A DNA stretch of 64,000 nt, taken from assembly GCF_042651785.1 (NCBI RefSeq), contig NZ_JBHSEC010000001.1, positions 186,001 through 250,000 on the forward strand. Direction: 5' to 3'. This DNA is from Chungangia koreensis (GTDB lineage Bacteria > Bacillota > Bacilli > Bacillales_A > Planococcaceae). Positions within the stretch are counted from its first letter, which is position 1, and the number at the start of each line of letters is the position of its first letter. Shown here in pieces: positions 41,221 to 50,169 of the stretch. The notes under the pieces are model-generated. The model saw only the letters and a program-made list of their open reading frames with translations, was not told where the DNA came from and ran no database searches. Made by a program: the position numbers and the translations under genes.

Positions 41221-41346
41221 GAATCGGTAGTAAACCTCCGAGAATCGATAGTAAAGGCACCAGAATCGGTAGTAAAGACAAGAAAATCGGTAGTAAAAGG
41301 CTCGGAATCGATAGTAAGAACGACAGAATCGGTAGTAAACGACTAC
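41221..41346. repeat. Array of six exact 21-bp units (core GAATCGGTAGTAAA)
   Basis: Six contiguous 21-bp units start at 41221, 41242, 41263, 41284, 41305 and 41326. The first 13-14 nt are conserved (GAATCGGTAGTAAA or GAATCGATAGTAAA) and the last 7-8 nt differ in every unit (for example CCTCCGA, GGCACCA, GACAAGA). Just before it, TATCATATAGAAAAGT (41173) and TATGATATAGAAAAGT (41204) form another direct repeat 31 bp apart. The array ends 18 bp before the glcD ribosome site. Confidence 0.9.
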
Positions 41347-41378
41347 ATCCCATTTTTCAAGAGGAGAGGAAGTAAACA

Positions 41379-42791
41379 ATGAACGAACGTTTAATCAATG
41401 CTTTTGCTCAAATTGTCGGCACGGAAAACGTACGCTCTTCCCAAGCGGAATTGCTTGCATACTCTTATGATGCAACGGCAAATTTCCAAGCGAAGCCGGA
41501 TCTCGTTATTTCACCCAATACAACAGAAGAGGTTGCAGGAATTGTGAAGCTTTGTTCAAAAGAACAGCTTCCGATTGTTCCAAGAGGATCCGGTACAAAT
41601 TTGGCTGCAGGTACAGTTCCGACTTCAGGAGGGGTTGTCATCCTCTTCAATCGAATGAACCGGATTGTCGAGTTGGATATGGAAAACTTAACGATTACTG
41701 TTCAGCCAGGTGTCATTACTCAAGATATTTGTTCATTTGTCGAACAACATGGACTGTTTTACCCACCAGATCCAAGCTCGATGAAAATTTCGACAATCGG
41801 CGGAAATGTAAATGAGAATTCGGGTGGTCTCCGTGGGTTGAAATATGGAGTGACGAAAGATTATGTGAAGGCGCTCACTGCCGTCCTACCGAATGGAGAA
41901 CTGATAAAAACCGGGGGCAAGCTGGCGAAAGACGTGGCAGGCTATGATCTAACTGCCTTACTCGTCGGTTCAGAAGGGACGTTAGGCATCATAACCGAGA
42001 TTACCCTTAAGCTGATCCCAATGCCTGCTTCGAAAAAGACAGGAATCGCTTATTTCAATTCACTTGAAGACGCAGCTAAAACGGTTTCCGCTATAATTGC
42101 GAATAAAATCATTCCGGTTACATTAGAGTTCATGGACAAAGGGACGATCGGAGCGGTAGAGGACTTCATGAAGATTGGACTACCACGTGACGCGGAGGCG
42201 ATGCTTTTATTTGAGCAGGATGGTGATGAAGAAATGGTCATTCGTGATACAAAACGAATGATTGAAATTGCCGTGGATAACGGAGCGACATCGACTGCCC
42301 TGGCAGCTTCAAATGAAGAGGCAGACGTATTGAAAACCGGCAGGCGTGTAGCCTTGTCTGCCTTGTCAAGAAAACGTCCGACGACAATCTTAGAAGATGC
42401 AACTGTTCCAAGGTCGGAAATTGCAAAGATGGTTAAAGAGATCCAAGAAATTGCCGTACGTCATGACGTTCAAATCTGCACCTTTGGCCATGCGGGAGAT
42501 GGCAATCTACATCCGACATGTTTGACAGACGTCAGAGATCAGGAGGAAATGGAAAGAGTGGAACGGGCGCTTGATGAGATCTTTGAAGCTGCCATTCGTC
42601 TTGGCGGTACAATTACAGGCGAGCACGGAGTGGGGGAAATGAAAGCTCCATATCTTGAGTGGAAGTTAGGACCGAGCGGCATCCAATTGATGCGCGCCAT
42701 AAAAGAATCGATTGATCCACAGAATATCATGAATCCTGGCAAGATATTTGCTAAGTCTACAAAGAAACGGTTGGTGCTGCAAAATGCTTAA
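41379..42791 (+). CDS. glcD: Glycolate oxidase subunit GlcD (FAD-linked)
   Basis: The 470-residue flavoprotein has a PCMH-type FAD-binding domain (about 35-215: VPRGSGTNLAAGTVPTSGGV, PPDPSSMKISTIGGNV with NSGG, and GSEGTLGIITEITLKL) and the C-terminal FAD-oxidase domain with FGHAGDGNLHP and GTITGEHGVG. It oxidises glycolate (or lactate-like 2-hydroxyacids) to glyoxylate, passing electrons to GlcF. The start follows GAGGAGAGGAAGTAAACA. It overlaps glcF by 8 bp. Confidence 0.93.
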   Translation: MNERLINAFAQIVGTENVRSSQAELLAYSYDATANFQAKPDLVISPNTTEEVAGIVKLCSKEQLPIVPRGSGTNLAAGTVPTSGGVVILFNRMNRIVELDMENLTITVQPGVITQDICSFVEQHGLFYPPDPSSMKISTIGGNVNENSGGLRGLKYGVTKDYVKALTAVLPNGELIKTGGKLAKDVAGYDLTALLVGSEGTLGIITEITLKLIPMPASKKTGIAYFNSLEDAAKTVSAIIANKIIPVTLEFMDKGTIGAVEDFMKIGLPRDAEAMLLFEQDGDEEMVIRDTKRMIEIAVDNGATSTALAASNEEADVLKTGRRVALSALSRKRPTTILEDATVPRSEIAKMVKEIQEIAVRHDVQICTFGHAGDGNLHPTCLTDVRDQEEMERVERALDEIFEAAIRLGGTITGEHGVGEMKAPYLEWKLGPSGIQLMRAIKESIDPQNIMNPGKIFAKSTKKRLVLQNA

Positions 42792-44091
42792 CATCCAGGA
42801 GGAGATGCAGGAATCTTTCCGTGAACATGTAGACGAAGATCTGATTATGGATTGCATGCGTTGTGGATTTTGTCTTCCGGCATGCCCTACATATATACAT
42901 ACAGAACAGAACGAAATGCATTCACCTCGTGGGCGAATTGCTTTAATGAAAGCTATGAGGGACGGGAATGTCATATGGGATGGATCAATCGAGGAATCGT
43001 TCGATGTCTGCCTTGGATGCCGAGCGTGTGAACCGGCATGTCCGGCAGGAGTCCAGTACGGGGCGCTCATTGAACAGACACGTGATGCCATTCAAGCAGC
43101 GAAGCCACAAAAATTGAAAGAGAAAGTAATCCGGAAAACTGCATTCGAGGGTTTGTTTGCAGATCAGAGCAAAATGGCTGGAACTGTGAAACTGGTGCAG
43201 TTTTATCAGAAGTCGGGTTTGCAAAAGGTTACGCGTAAAGTAGGTTTCTTGAACTTGTTCCCGCCATTCATGAAAGAGATGGAAAGTGTTTTACCAGAAA
43301 TCGAGAAGAGGAAGGAACGAAGTGAATCACGAAAGCCGCGAACTCTGAAGGTTGCTTTCTTTACAGGGTGTCTGATGGATACATTGTTCCAAGCGACAAA
43401 TCGAAAGACAATCGAATTGCTGGAATGGTTGGGTTGTGAAGTCATCATACCTGAAGGTCAGGAATGCTGCGGGGCACTCCATGGTCATAGCGGCGAATTG
43501 GAAAAAGGGCTTCGAAATGCCCGACACAACTTAAATTCCTTTGACTCGGACGACTATGATTACATTGTTAATAATGCGGGGGGGTGTGGTGCCTTCTTAT
43601 TGGAATATGAAAAGCATTTGAAGGATGACCCTAAATACAGGGAAAAAGCGGAGCGATTTTCACGGAAACAGATGGATATCTCCTCACTTTTCGTCAAGCT
43701 CGGAATGAACGCCCGATTGAAGACAATAGAATCAGCGGGAGACGTAATGGTCACCTATCAAGATTCCTGTCATTTGCGGAACGTATCCAAAGTGTTTATG
43801 GAACCTCGTTCACTGTTAATGGATGCACCAGGTTATGACTATAAAGAATTGATCGGTGCCGATACATGTTGCGGTTCGGCAGGTATTTACAACTTGCTGC
43901 AGCCAGAAATGTCCCGCCGAATTTTGGATGCGAAAATGGGGCATGTGAAGGAACTTCAGCCAGCAATCATTGTTACTTCCAACCCAGGTTGCCTTATGCA
44001 AATGCAGGTTGGCATCCGAAGAGAAGGATTAGACAAGGAAATGAAAGCCGTACACATAGTGGATTTCCTGTATGAGGTAGTCTATTCGTAA
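42784..44091 (+). CDS. glcF: Glycolate oxidase iron-sulfur subunit GlcF
   Basis: The 435-residue protein has two 4Fe-4S motifs, CMRCGFCLPACPTY and CLGCRACEPACPAG, in the first 90 residues, and two CCG domains (EGQECCGALHGHSGE and ADTCCGSAGIYN) that bind a further cluster. It takes electrons from GlcD to the respiratory chain. ATG 42784 overlaps the glcD end. As in the B. subtilis ysfCD locus, there is no separate glcE gene between them. Confidence 0.93.
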   Translation: MLNIQEEMQESFREHVDEDLIMDCMRCGFCLPACPTYIHTEQNEMHSPRGRIALMKAMRDGNVIWDGSIEESFDVCLGCRACEPACPAGVQYGALIEQTRDAIQAAKPQKLKEKVIRKTAFEGLFADQSKMAGTVKLVQFYQKSGLQKVTRKVGFLNLFPPFMKEMESVLPEIEKRKERSESRKPRTLKVAFFTGCLMDTLFQATNRKTIELLEWLGCEVIIPEGQECCGALHGHSGELEKGLRNARHNLNSFDSDDYDYIVNNAGGCGAFLLEYEKHLKDDPKYREKAERFSRKQMDISSLFVKLGMNARLKTIESAGDVMVTYQDSCHLRNVSKVFMEPRSLLMDAPGYDYKELIGADTCCGSAGIYNLLQPEMSRRILDAKMGHVKELQPAIIVTSNPGCLMQMQVGIRREGLDKEMKAVHIVDFLYEVVYS

Positions 44092-44179
44092 TAAATCTTT
44101 ATTTTAAAGGATTCCTGAAAGGTTTATCGAATGGAGAAGTAAAAGAAATTTCTTTATAACAAAGTGAGGTGAATCGGTA

Positions 44180-44554
44180 ATGCATAGTCCGATCAGTAAT
44201 CAAATCAACACCATTTTTGTACATGTAAGCGATTTGAAAAACTCAGTGGAGTGGTATTCGAAACTGTTAGGCCAAGAGTTCGATTTGTCTATAGTATCCC
44301 GTCCAGTCTATAACATGACAATTAATGATCATACCGGTCTAACGCTTGATGCTGGTCCAGAGGGAGAGCGGAAAGAATTCACCCCAATCCCATACCCGCT
44401 GTTCAACTTTCATACGAATGAAATTGATCAGGCATATGAGTATATGGGGGAGATGGATTTTTCAATAGAATCAGAAATTGTAAGATTCGAGGACTTCTCT
44501 TATTTCATAATCTCTGATCCAGATGGGAATCAAATCATGATTTGTACAGGATGA
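44180..44554 (+). CDS. VOC (glyoxalase-like) family protein
   Basis: This 124-residue protein has one complete VOC module pair: INTIFVHVSDLKNSVEWYSK with LLGQEF, YNMTINDHTGLTLDAGP and FSYFIISDPDGNQIMICTG. The DPDGN loop is diagnostic. One metal-site Glu seems replaced (IMICTG), so a binding rather than catalytic role is possible. AAAGTGAGGTGAATCGGTA precedes the ATG. Confidence 0.85.
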   Translation: MHSPISNQINTIFVHVSDLKNSVEWYSKLLGQEFDLSIVSRPVYNMTINDHTGLTLDAGPEGERKEFTPIPYPLFNFHTNEIDQAYEYMGEMDFSIESEIVRFEDFSYFIISDPDGNQIMICTG

Positions 44555-44573
44555 TTAAGCGAATAACAAAACA

Positions 44574-44602
44574 GGGAAGCTGAATTTTCAGCTTCCCTTT
44601 CT
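44574..44602. terminator. Hairpin terminator
   Basis: Arms GGGAAGCTGA (44574-44583) and TCAGCTTCCC (44588-44597), 4-nt loop, then TTTCTTT on the plus strand; located between the VOC gene and the convergent metQ. Confidence 0.8.
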
Positions 44603-44686
44603 TTAAGGATTAAACGCAATGATTTAAGCCTTAATTTCATTCCGAGTAGGATTAAACCACATTAATTGTAGATTAATGACCTGTTA

Positions 44687-45499
44687 TTAAAATGCCGGCT
44701 TATATGTGGTTGGGAAATTCTCTTCAAGGAATTTAACGATTTCAGGACCGGACAAATGCTTTGCTAATGCTTGGATTGCTGCGGAATCCTTATTATCTTC
44801 ACGTGCAATAAGTGATATCGGGAAGTCTGATTTTCCTTCCTCGATTAGCGAGTGTTCAGCTGGATTTAATCCGAGCGGTTCAGCGTATGCAGGGAGCATG
44901 GTAACAGCATCTACATCTTCATAAGAGCGGGCAAGCATTAATAAGTCTACTTCCAAGATTTTTAGGTCTTTAGGATTTTCAATGATGTCTTTTTGCGTAG
45001 CATCAATGCCGACGCCTTCTTTAAGTTTGATCAAACCGCCAGTTTCCATTAGTTTAAGGGACCGAGCGATGTTCGAAGTATCATTCGGTATGGCAATTGT
45101 TGCGCCATCCGGAATTTCTTCGACGCTGTTATACGTTGTTGAATATAAGCCTAATGGAGCATCGTAAACATGCTGTACGACAACCAAGTTAGCATCGTTT
45201 GCTTCATTGAACAGCTCCATATACGGTGGATGTTGGAAGAAGTTTGCGTCTACTTCCTTGTCTTTTAACATCTGATTCGGCTGTACGTTGTCAGAAACAT
45301 GAACGATTTCCATATTGTATCCGTCTTTTTCCATCAACGGCTTTACAAGTTCCAACATGTCGGTCATTGGCGGGATATGTGAAGCGACTTTAATATCTTT
45401 CTTTTCTTCTGTTTGTTGCCCGTCCGCTCCCTTATCCGATTTACCGCAAGCTGCGAGGATTAAGGAAAGGACGAGTAATAGTGATAGTAGTTTTTTCAT
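44687..45499 (-). CDS. metQ: Methionine-binding lipoprotein MetQ
   Basis: This 270-residue protein has a lipoprotein signal (LSLILAACGKS) and the NlpA/MetQ fold: IKVASHIPPMTDMLELVKPL, VDANFFQHPPYMELFN, NDTSNIARSLKLMETGGLIK and VDAVTMLPAYAEPLG. It captures L- or D-methionine or related compounds at the membrane surface for the MetNI transporter. It starts behind AAAGGAGATAGAC, 11 bp after metI, as the last gene of the operon. Confidence 0.92.
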   Translation of the reverse strand: MKKLLSLLLVLSLILAACGKSDKGADGQQTEEKKDIKVASHIPPMTDMLELVKPLMEKDGYNMEIVHVSDNVQPNQMLKDKEVDANFFQHPPYMELFNEANDANLVVVQHVYDAPLGLYSTTYNSVEEIPDGATIAIPNDTSNIARSLKLMETGGLIKLKEGVGIDATQKDIIENPKDLKILEVDLLMLARSYEDVDAVTMLPAYAEPLGLNPAEHSLIEEGKSDFPISLIAREDNKDSAAIQALAKHLSGPEIVKFLEENFPTTYKPAF

Positions 45500-45510
45500 G
45501 TCTATCTCCT

Positions 45511-46173
45511 TTAGGATCGTTTGTCGAGTTTCTTTGCAATTCTTGTTCCGGTCACTTGGATCGCTTGTACTAAAATGACCATGAGTATGATTGTATAGGC
45601 CATCAGCTCAGTCTCATACCGCTGATAACCATAACGGATGGCAAAATCGCCTACTCCACCGCCACCAACCATCCCCATTATCGTCGAATAAGAGATGAAG
45701 CTTACAGTGGCCGTCGTTAAGCCGAAAATGAGACCGGAACGTGCTTCTCTATACAAAAACTTAAAGATAATCTGGGTTCTGGAGGCCCCCATCGAAATGG
45801 CTGCTTCAATAATGCTTTTTGGCACATCGAGCAACGATTGTTCAACTAATCGAGCGTAATAGGCAATGGAAATGATGGAAAGCGGAACAGTTGCAGCCAT
45901 CGTACCGATTGCCGTGCCGACGATGAGTCGTGTAAACGGGATTAAAAATACAACAAGTAAAAGGAACGGGAACGAACGGACAATATTAACAAATGTGTCG
46001 AGTACGGCAAACAACCAGCGGTTTTCGTACAGGTTTCCTTTACGTGACAAATATAAATATGTACCTAATGGTAACCCAATAATCACAGCGGCCAGTACAG
46101 ATATGCCCACCATGATGAATGTCTGACCGATGGAAATCCATATTTCAGGTTGGTATTCCATAATCTTTTCCAT
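45511..46173 (-). CDS. metI: Methionine ABC transporter permease MetI
   Basis: The 220-residue permease has five membrane helices and the binding-protein-dependent transport signature EAAISMGASRTQIIFKFLYR (EAA loop). The C-terminal YSTIMGMVGGGGVGDFAIRY is typical of MetI. It begins on the base where metN ends, so it is tightly coupled. Confidence 0.92.
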   Translation of the reverse strand: MEKIMEYQPEIWISIGQTFIMVGISVLAAVIIGLPLGTYLYLSRKGNLYENRWLFAVLDTFVNIVRSFPFLLLVVFLIPFTRLIVGTAIGTMAATVPLSIISIAYYARLVEQSLLDVPKSIIEAAISMGASRTQIIFKFLYREARSGLIFGLTTATVSFISYSTIMGMVGGGGVGDFAIRYGYQRYETELMAYTIILMVILVQAIQVTGTRIAKKLDKRS

Positions 46174-46910
46174 TAGTCTTTCACCTTCGCAATCCTACGC
46201 AAATCCTCAATATAATGATCTTCATTCAGATCGACCCCAATTGGTTCAATCGAGAATGTCTCGACTAATCGTCCTTCTTTCATGATCGACACCCTGTTAC
46301 AAATGCTTTTCACGACATTCATCTCATGAGTAACGATGACAATTGTTGCTCCGAATGTTTCATTAATGTTTTTCAATACTTGAAGAATTTCACTCGTCGT
46401 TGATGGGTCAAGGGCTGATGTGGGTTCATCGCATAACAGGACTGGTGGATTATTGGCCAAAGCTCTTGCAATGGCGACACGTTGCTTTTGCCCGCCGCTC
46501 AATTGCGCCGGGTACGCATCTATTTTATCTGATAGTCCAACGAAATTCAGGCATTCTTCAACTCGTTTTTGTCGCTCAGCTTTTGGTATTTTAATCAGCT
46601 CAAGAGGCATTTCCACATTTTGTCCAACCGTCCGATTCATCACAAGTTGAAATTGTTGAAAAATCATCCCGATGTTCTGTCTTGCTTTTCGAAGATCCGT
46701 TTCTTTTAGTGCCGTCATTTCAACCTCGTTGACATACACACTCCCCTTATCCGGACGCTCCAGTAAATTCATCATCCGGATTAACGTTGACTTCCCAGCC
46801 CCGCTTGTCCCGATAATTCCATGGATTTCCCCTTTGTTAATCATTAAAGATAAAGGATGGACGGCATGTAAACCGCTGAAGCTTTTTTCAACTGATTGAA
46901 GTTGTATCAT
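46173..46910 (-). CDS. metN: Methionine ABC transporter ATP-binding protein MetN (short form)
   Basis: This 245-residue ATPase has Walker A GTSGAGKST, signature LSGGQKQRV, Walker B VLLCDEPTSALD and TSEILQVLKNIN as in MetN. Typical MetN is about 340 residues with a C-terminal NIL domain that binds methionine and causes transinhibition; here the protein ends soon after the ATPase core, so that domain is missing. ATG 46910 follows AAAGGAGGCTCATA. Only 99 bp separate it from the divergent gene, with no room for an S-box (SAM) riboswitch. Confidence 0.9.
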   Translation of the reverse strand: MIQLQSVEKSFSGLHAVHPLSLMINKGEIHGIIGTSGAGKSTLIRMMNLLERPDKGSVYVNEVEMTALKETDLRKARQNIGMIFQQFQLVMNRTVGQNVEMPLELIKIPKAERQKRVEECLNFVGLSDKIDAYPAQLSGGQKQRVAIARALANNPPVLLCDEPTSALDPSTTSEILQVLKNINETFGATIVIVTHEMNVVKSICNRVSIMKEGRLVETFSIEPIGVDLNEDHYIEDLRRIAKVKD

Positions 46911-47009
46911 TATGAGCCTCCTTTGTCCCATTGTTACTATATCAGAAGGTGTTCATAAAATGAAGGGGGATTTAGTGGTACAATAATATGAGAAAAAGGA
47001 GTGTTATTT

Positions 47010-47576
47010 ATGACCGTGAATGTTAGAAAGGCAAAACCTTCAGATGCGGAGAAAGCTGTTCCACTAATTGTTGAAGCGATTGGTGATATTGCAAAGCGAC
47101 TGACAGGTGAAACAGAATGGGACCAGGTCGAGGAAACTTTGGTCAAACTGTTCCATCAAAATGACAATCGTCATTCATACAGATTCACATATATTGCAGA
47201 AGTCAATAACGAGGTTGGGGGCATCATGGTTATCTATCCAGGAGATGTGGCTCCAGAATTGGACGACAACTTGATGGAGTTTTTAAAAGAAAAAGATGCT
47301 GCTGAAATTATGATTGATCAGGAAGCATTGCCTGGTGAAATGTATATCGATACAATTTGTGTAGATCCACAATTCCGAGGCCATGGTATAGGAACTGCAC
47401 TTTTGCAGTTTGCCGACACCGTAGCTAAAGATTTTAAAGTGAAAACGGTATCTCTCAATGTAGAAACGGAAAAGGAAGCGGCAATCCGTCTATACAAACG
47501 TGTCGGCTTTACTATTCAATCGCCTTGGACCATCATTGGAGAACCGTTTCATCATATGGTGAAAAAACTACAGTAG
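47010..47576 (+). CDS. GNAT-family N-acetyltransferase
   Basis: The 188-residue protein has VRKAKPSDAEKAVPLIVEAI at the start, the acetyl-CoA motif DPQFRGHGIGTALLQFADTV and the closing EKEAAIRLYKRVGFTIQS. It resembles the YkkB/YvbK-like acetyltransferases of Bacillales with a metal-free core. AAAAAGGAGTGTTATTT precedes the ATG. The EamA gene follows by 15 bp, so the two form an operon. Confidence 0.88.
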   Translation: MTVNVRKAKPSDAEKAVPLIVEAIGDIAKRLTGETEWDQVEETLVKLFHQNDNRHSYRFTYIAEVNNEVGGIMVIYPGDVAPELDDNLMEFLKEKDAAEIMIDQEALPGEMYIDTICVDPQFRGHGIGTALLQFADTVAKDFKVKTVSLNVETEKEAAIRLYKRVGFTIQSPWTIIGEPFHHMVKKLQ

Positions 47577-47591
47577 AAATCAGGTTGAGTA

Positions 47592-48473
47592 ATGGCACAA
47601 ATGACAAAAGGTAAAGTGGTAAGCGGTATCGTCTTTTTAGTGCTCGTCTGGGGCTCTGTTTGGCCGATCTATAAGATTGCTCTTGAATACACGCCACCGA
47701 TATTATTCGCTGGAATCCGCTCGCTGATCGGAGGATTATTATTTACGATGATTCTTCTGCCGAACTGGCGCAGGATCCGTTGGAAAGAAACTTGGCCGAT
47801 CTACTTGATATCGGCGCTGTTTAATGTCATTCTCTTTTACGGTGTCCAATCGATCGGCCTTCAATACTTGCCGGCAGGTCTATACTCTGTCATCGTCTAT
47901 CTCCAGCCGGTCCTTGTCGTATTTTTAGCGTGGATTTGGTTGAAGGAGCAATTGACACCCCTCAAAGTGGCTGGAATCCTTCTTGGTTTTATAGGGGTTG
48001 TATTTGCCAGTATGAAAGGGATTGCGGGTGAAATTTCAGGACTTGGAGTTTTGTTTGCATTAGTAACGGGTATCAGCTGGGCCATTGGTACAGTCTATGT
48101 GAAGAGAACAAAACTTTTAGTACACGGGCTTTGGCTCGTTGCCCTCCAAAATGTTCTCGGTGGAATGGTTTTAACCGGCTTTGGGGCAGTAGTCGAAGAT
48201 GTTGGAGATATTCACTGGAATGGGCCATTTATCGTATGCCTGCTTTATGGAGCTATTTTCGGTGTTGTCCTTGCTTTTGTCGTCTATTTTACATTAATGA
48301 ATTCTGGAGATTCGGGGAAAGTCGGCTCGTTCACCTTTTTAGTGCCGCTTATTTCCGTCCTGATCGGGACTATTTTCCTTCAGGAACCTTTTACGGTTTC
48401 TTTGGCATTAGGAATGATTTTCATACTTATAAGTATCTATTTGATTAATTTCAGGAAAAGACAGCTTGAATAA
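47592..48473 (+). CDS. EamA/DMT-superfamily metabolite exporter
   Basis: The 293-residue protein has ten membrane helices in two EamA repeats; each repeat ends with an L-x-P-V/L-x-x-x-x-x motif (SVIVYLQPVLVVFLAWIWL and TFLVPLISVLIGTIFLQEPF). Such proteins export amino acids, nucleobases or other metabolites. It is directly behind the acetyltransferase gene; together they may detoxify or expel a modified compound. Confidence 0.9.
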   Translation: MAQMTKGKVVSGIVFLVLVWGSVWPIYKIALEYTPPILFAGIRSLIGGLLFTMILLPNWRRIRWKETWPIYLISALFNVILFYGVQSIGLQYLPAGLYSVIVYLQPVLVVFLAWIWLKEQLTPLKVAGILLGFIGVVFASMKGIAGEISGLGVLFALVTGISWAIGTVYVKRTKLLVHGLWLVALQNVLGGMVLTGFGAVVEDVGDIHWNGPFIVCLLYGAIFGVVLAFVVYFTLMNSGDSGKVGSFTFLVPLISVLIGTIFLQEPFTVSLALGMIFILISIYLINFRKRQLE

Positions 48474-48542
48474 TAGGTCATTCGTCTTATAACTCAAAAA
48501 GTGTCAAAATGGTATAGTTTTCATAAAAGGGGGTGTAACTAT

Positions 48543-48887
48543 ATGCAATGGTACTTAAAAGTACTTCAAAACTACATAGGTTTCTCTGGTCGTGCAAGAC
48601 GGAAAGAATATTGGATGTTCGTCCTAATTAACGCAATTATTATTTTAGTTTTATCGATCCTTGAATCACTTATGGGACTTCCAGGAATCATTTCCGGTCT
48701 ATATTCCTTGGCTGTATTGCTTCCAAGTCTTGCAGTATCGGTACGCCGACTTCATGACACGGGCAAGAGTGGCTGGTGGATATTGCTCGGTTTGATTCCA
48801 TTCGTTGGAACAATTATCCTCTTAGTCTTCTTTGTTCTTGATAGTGAAGATGGAGCGAACCAATACGGACCAAATCCAAAGTACTAA
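48543..48887 (+). CDS. DUF805 membrane protein
   Basis: This 114-residue protein has YIGFSGRARRKEYWMFVLIN at the N-terminus (the FSGRxxRxxYW signature of DUF805), three membrane helices and the conserved VRRLHDTGKSGWWILLGLIP. The function is unknown. ATG 48543 follows AAAAGGGGGTGTAACTAT. It is followed by a strong terminator. Confidence 0.9.
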   Translation: MQWYLKVLQNYIGFSGRARRKEYWMFVLINAIIILVLSILESLMGLPGIISGLYSLAVLLPSLAVSVRRLHDTGKSGWWILLGLIPFVGTIILLVFFVLDSEDGANQYGPNPKY

Positions 48888-48894
48888 TTACCCT

Positions 48895-48919
48895 AAACCG
48901 CCAGTTTGGCGGTTTTTTT
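48895..48919 (+). terminator. Rho-independent terminator
   Basis: Arms AAACCGCCA (48895-48903) and TGGCGGTTT (48907-48915), then TTTT. Confidence 0.9.
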
Positions 48920-48967
48920 CGATTCTCCGTTATAATATAGACAAGATGAACGAGGGGAGTAAAGCGA

Positions 48968-50152
48968 ATGTTAAAGGATCGATTTTATTACATAGATGCA
49001 TATATGCAGGAATTTGACGCTATCGTTCTAAACGAAGGCGAGGACGATCGAGGCCGGTATGTCATATTGGATAATACTGCTTTTTACCCGACAGGTGGGG
49101 GACAGCCGCATGATACGGGGTTATTGAATGAAGTTCCCGTTATCGATGTGGAGGAAGTGGACGAGGAAATCAGACATTATATAGCTGATACCTTACATAA
49201 AGGTGACCAAGTGGTTGGAAGGGTTAATTGGGAACGGCGATTTGATCATATGCAGCAGCACGCTGGCCAACACATCTTGACGGCTGCTTTCGTGGAGCTG
49301 TTTGATATTCAGACGGTTAGTTTCCATCTTGGCAAAGAATTGGTGTCGATTGACCTTGACGTGGAAGAGGTGTCATCTGAACAGTTACAAGAAGCTGAAC
49401 GTCTTGCCAATCGGATCATTTTGGAGAACAGGCCGATTGAAACGAAATTTGTATCCGAGGCGGATCTTGACCAGTACAAACTTCGCAAGGCGCTTGCCGT
49501 AACGGATGAAATCCGGCTCGTCATCATCCCGGAGTTTGACTATAACGGATGCGGGGGGACACACCCTTCCACGACGGGACAAGTTAGTGCGATTAAAGTT
49601 TTATCTACAGAGCGCCAAAAGAAGAAAGTTCGGATCCATTTTGTTTGTGGGGATCGGGTATTGGCGCAACTTCACAAAAAGAACGAAATCGTATCGGAAG
49701 CAATGAAATCTTTGAGCTCTCCTGAAGAAGAAGTACCAGAGGTGATTGAAAAGATTTTGGCCACTAATCGTGCTCTTGAGAAATCTCTTGAAGCTTCGAA
49801 AGAAGAATTGCTGGTTTTTGAAGCAAATGGATTAATGGAAAAAGTTCAGGACGGCATGGTGACATCTGCTTTCATCAGTCGATCCATCCAAGAACTGCAA
49901 AAGCTTGCACGTTTGGTTGTCGGCCAACATTCTGAAGTCATTGTATTGTTTGCGTCAGAAAGTGATGGCAAGCTTCAGTTTGTAGCGGCTAAGGGTGACT
50001 TTGTTAAGCAAAGTATGAAGGAGATATCTACAAACGTGCTTACTGCTATTAACGGAAAGGGAGGCGGCAGCGATTCCTTTGTCCAAGGCGGAGGAGAACG
50101 TTCAATGTCGGCGGAAGAGCTATTGGTATTGATGAGAGAGGCGTTAAACTAA
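48968..50152 (+). CDS. Alanyl-tRNA editing protein (AlaX-L type)
   Basis: The 394-residue protein is a free-standing editing domain related to AlaRS. It has FYPTGGGQPHDTG, the zinc-site HMQQHAGQHILTAAF (H-x(3)-H) and later CGGTHP, followed by a coiled-coil and a C-terminal DHHA1-like part (GDFVKQSMKEI, GGGSDSFVQGGG). It hydrolyses Ser or Gly mischarged on tRNA-Ala. The length and DHHA1 domain mark the long AlaX class. It starts behind GAGGGGAGTAAAGCGA. Confidence 0.92.
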   Translation: MLKDRFYYIDAYMQEFDAIVLNEGEDDRGRYVILDNTAFYPTGGGQPHDTGLLNEVPVIDVEEVDEEIRHYIADTLHKGDQVVGRVNWERRFDHMQQHAGQHILTAAFVELFDIQTVSFHLGKELVSIDLDVEEVSSEQLQEAERLANRIILENRPIETKFVSEADLDQYKLRKALAVTDEIRLVIIPEFDYNGCGGTHPSTTGQVSAIKVLSTERQKKKVRIHFVCGDRVLAQLHKKNEIVSEAMKSLSSPEEEVPEVIEKILATNRALEKSLEASKEELLVFEANGLMEKVQDGMVTSAFISRSIQELQKLARLVVGQHSEVIVLFASESDGKLQFVAAKGDFVKQSMKEISTNVLTAINGKGGGSDSFVQGGGERSMSAEELLVLMREALN

Positions 50153-50169
50153 ACACCAGAGAAGTTCAA

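Noticed and set aside
8617..41346. CRISPR arrays
   Set aside because: The repeats are 9-14 nt with variable parts of only 7-11 nt, no cas genes are present, and conserved parts are degenerate.
41165..41353. A 62-codon minus-strand ORF rich in Leu, Pro and Ile within the 21-bp array
   Set aside because: The 21-bp period is a multiple of three, so open frames with a seven-residue repeat arise automatically. There is no ribosome site.
46910..47010. S-box (SAM) riboswitch upstream of metN
   Set aside because: The gap is under 100 bp and contains none of the conserved S-box helices.
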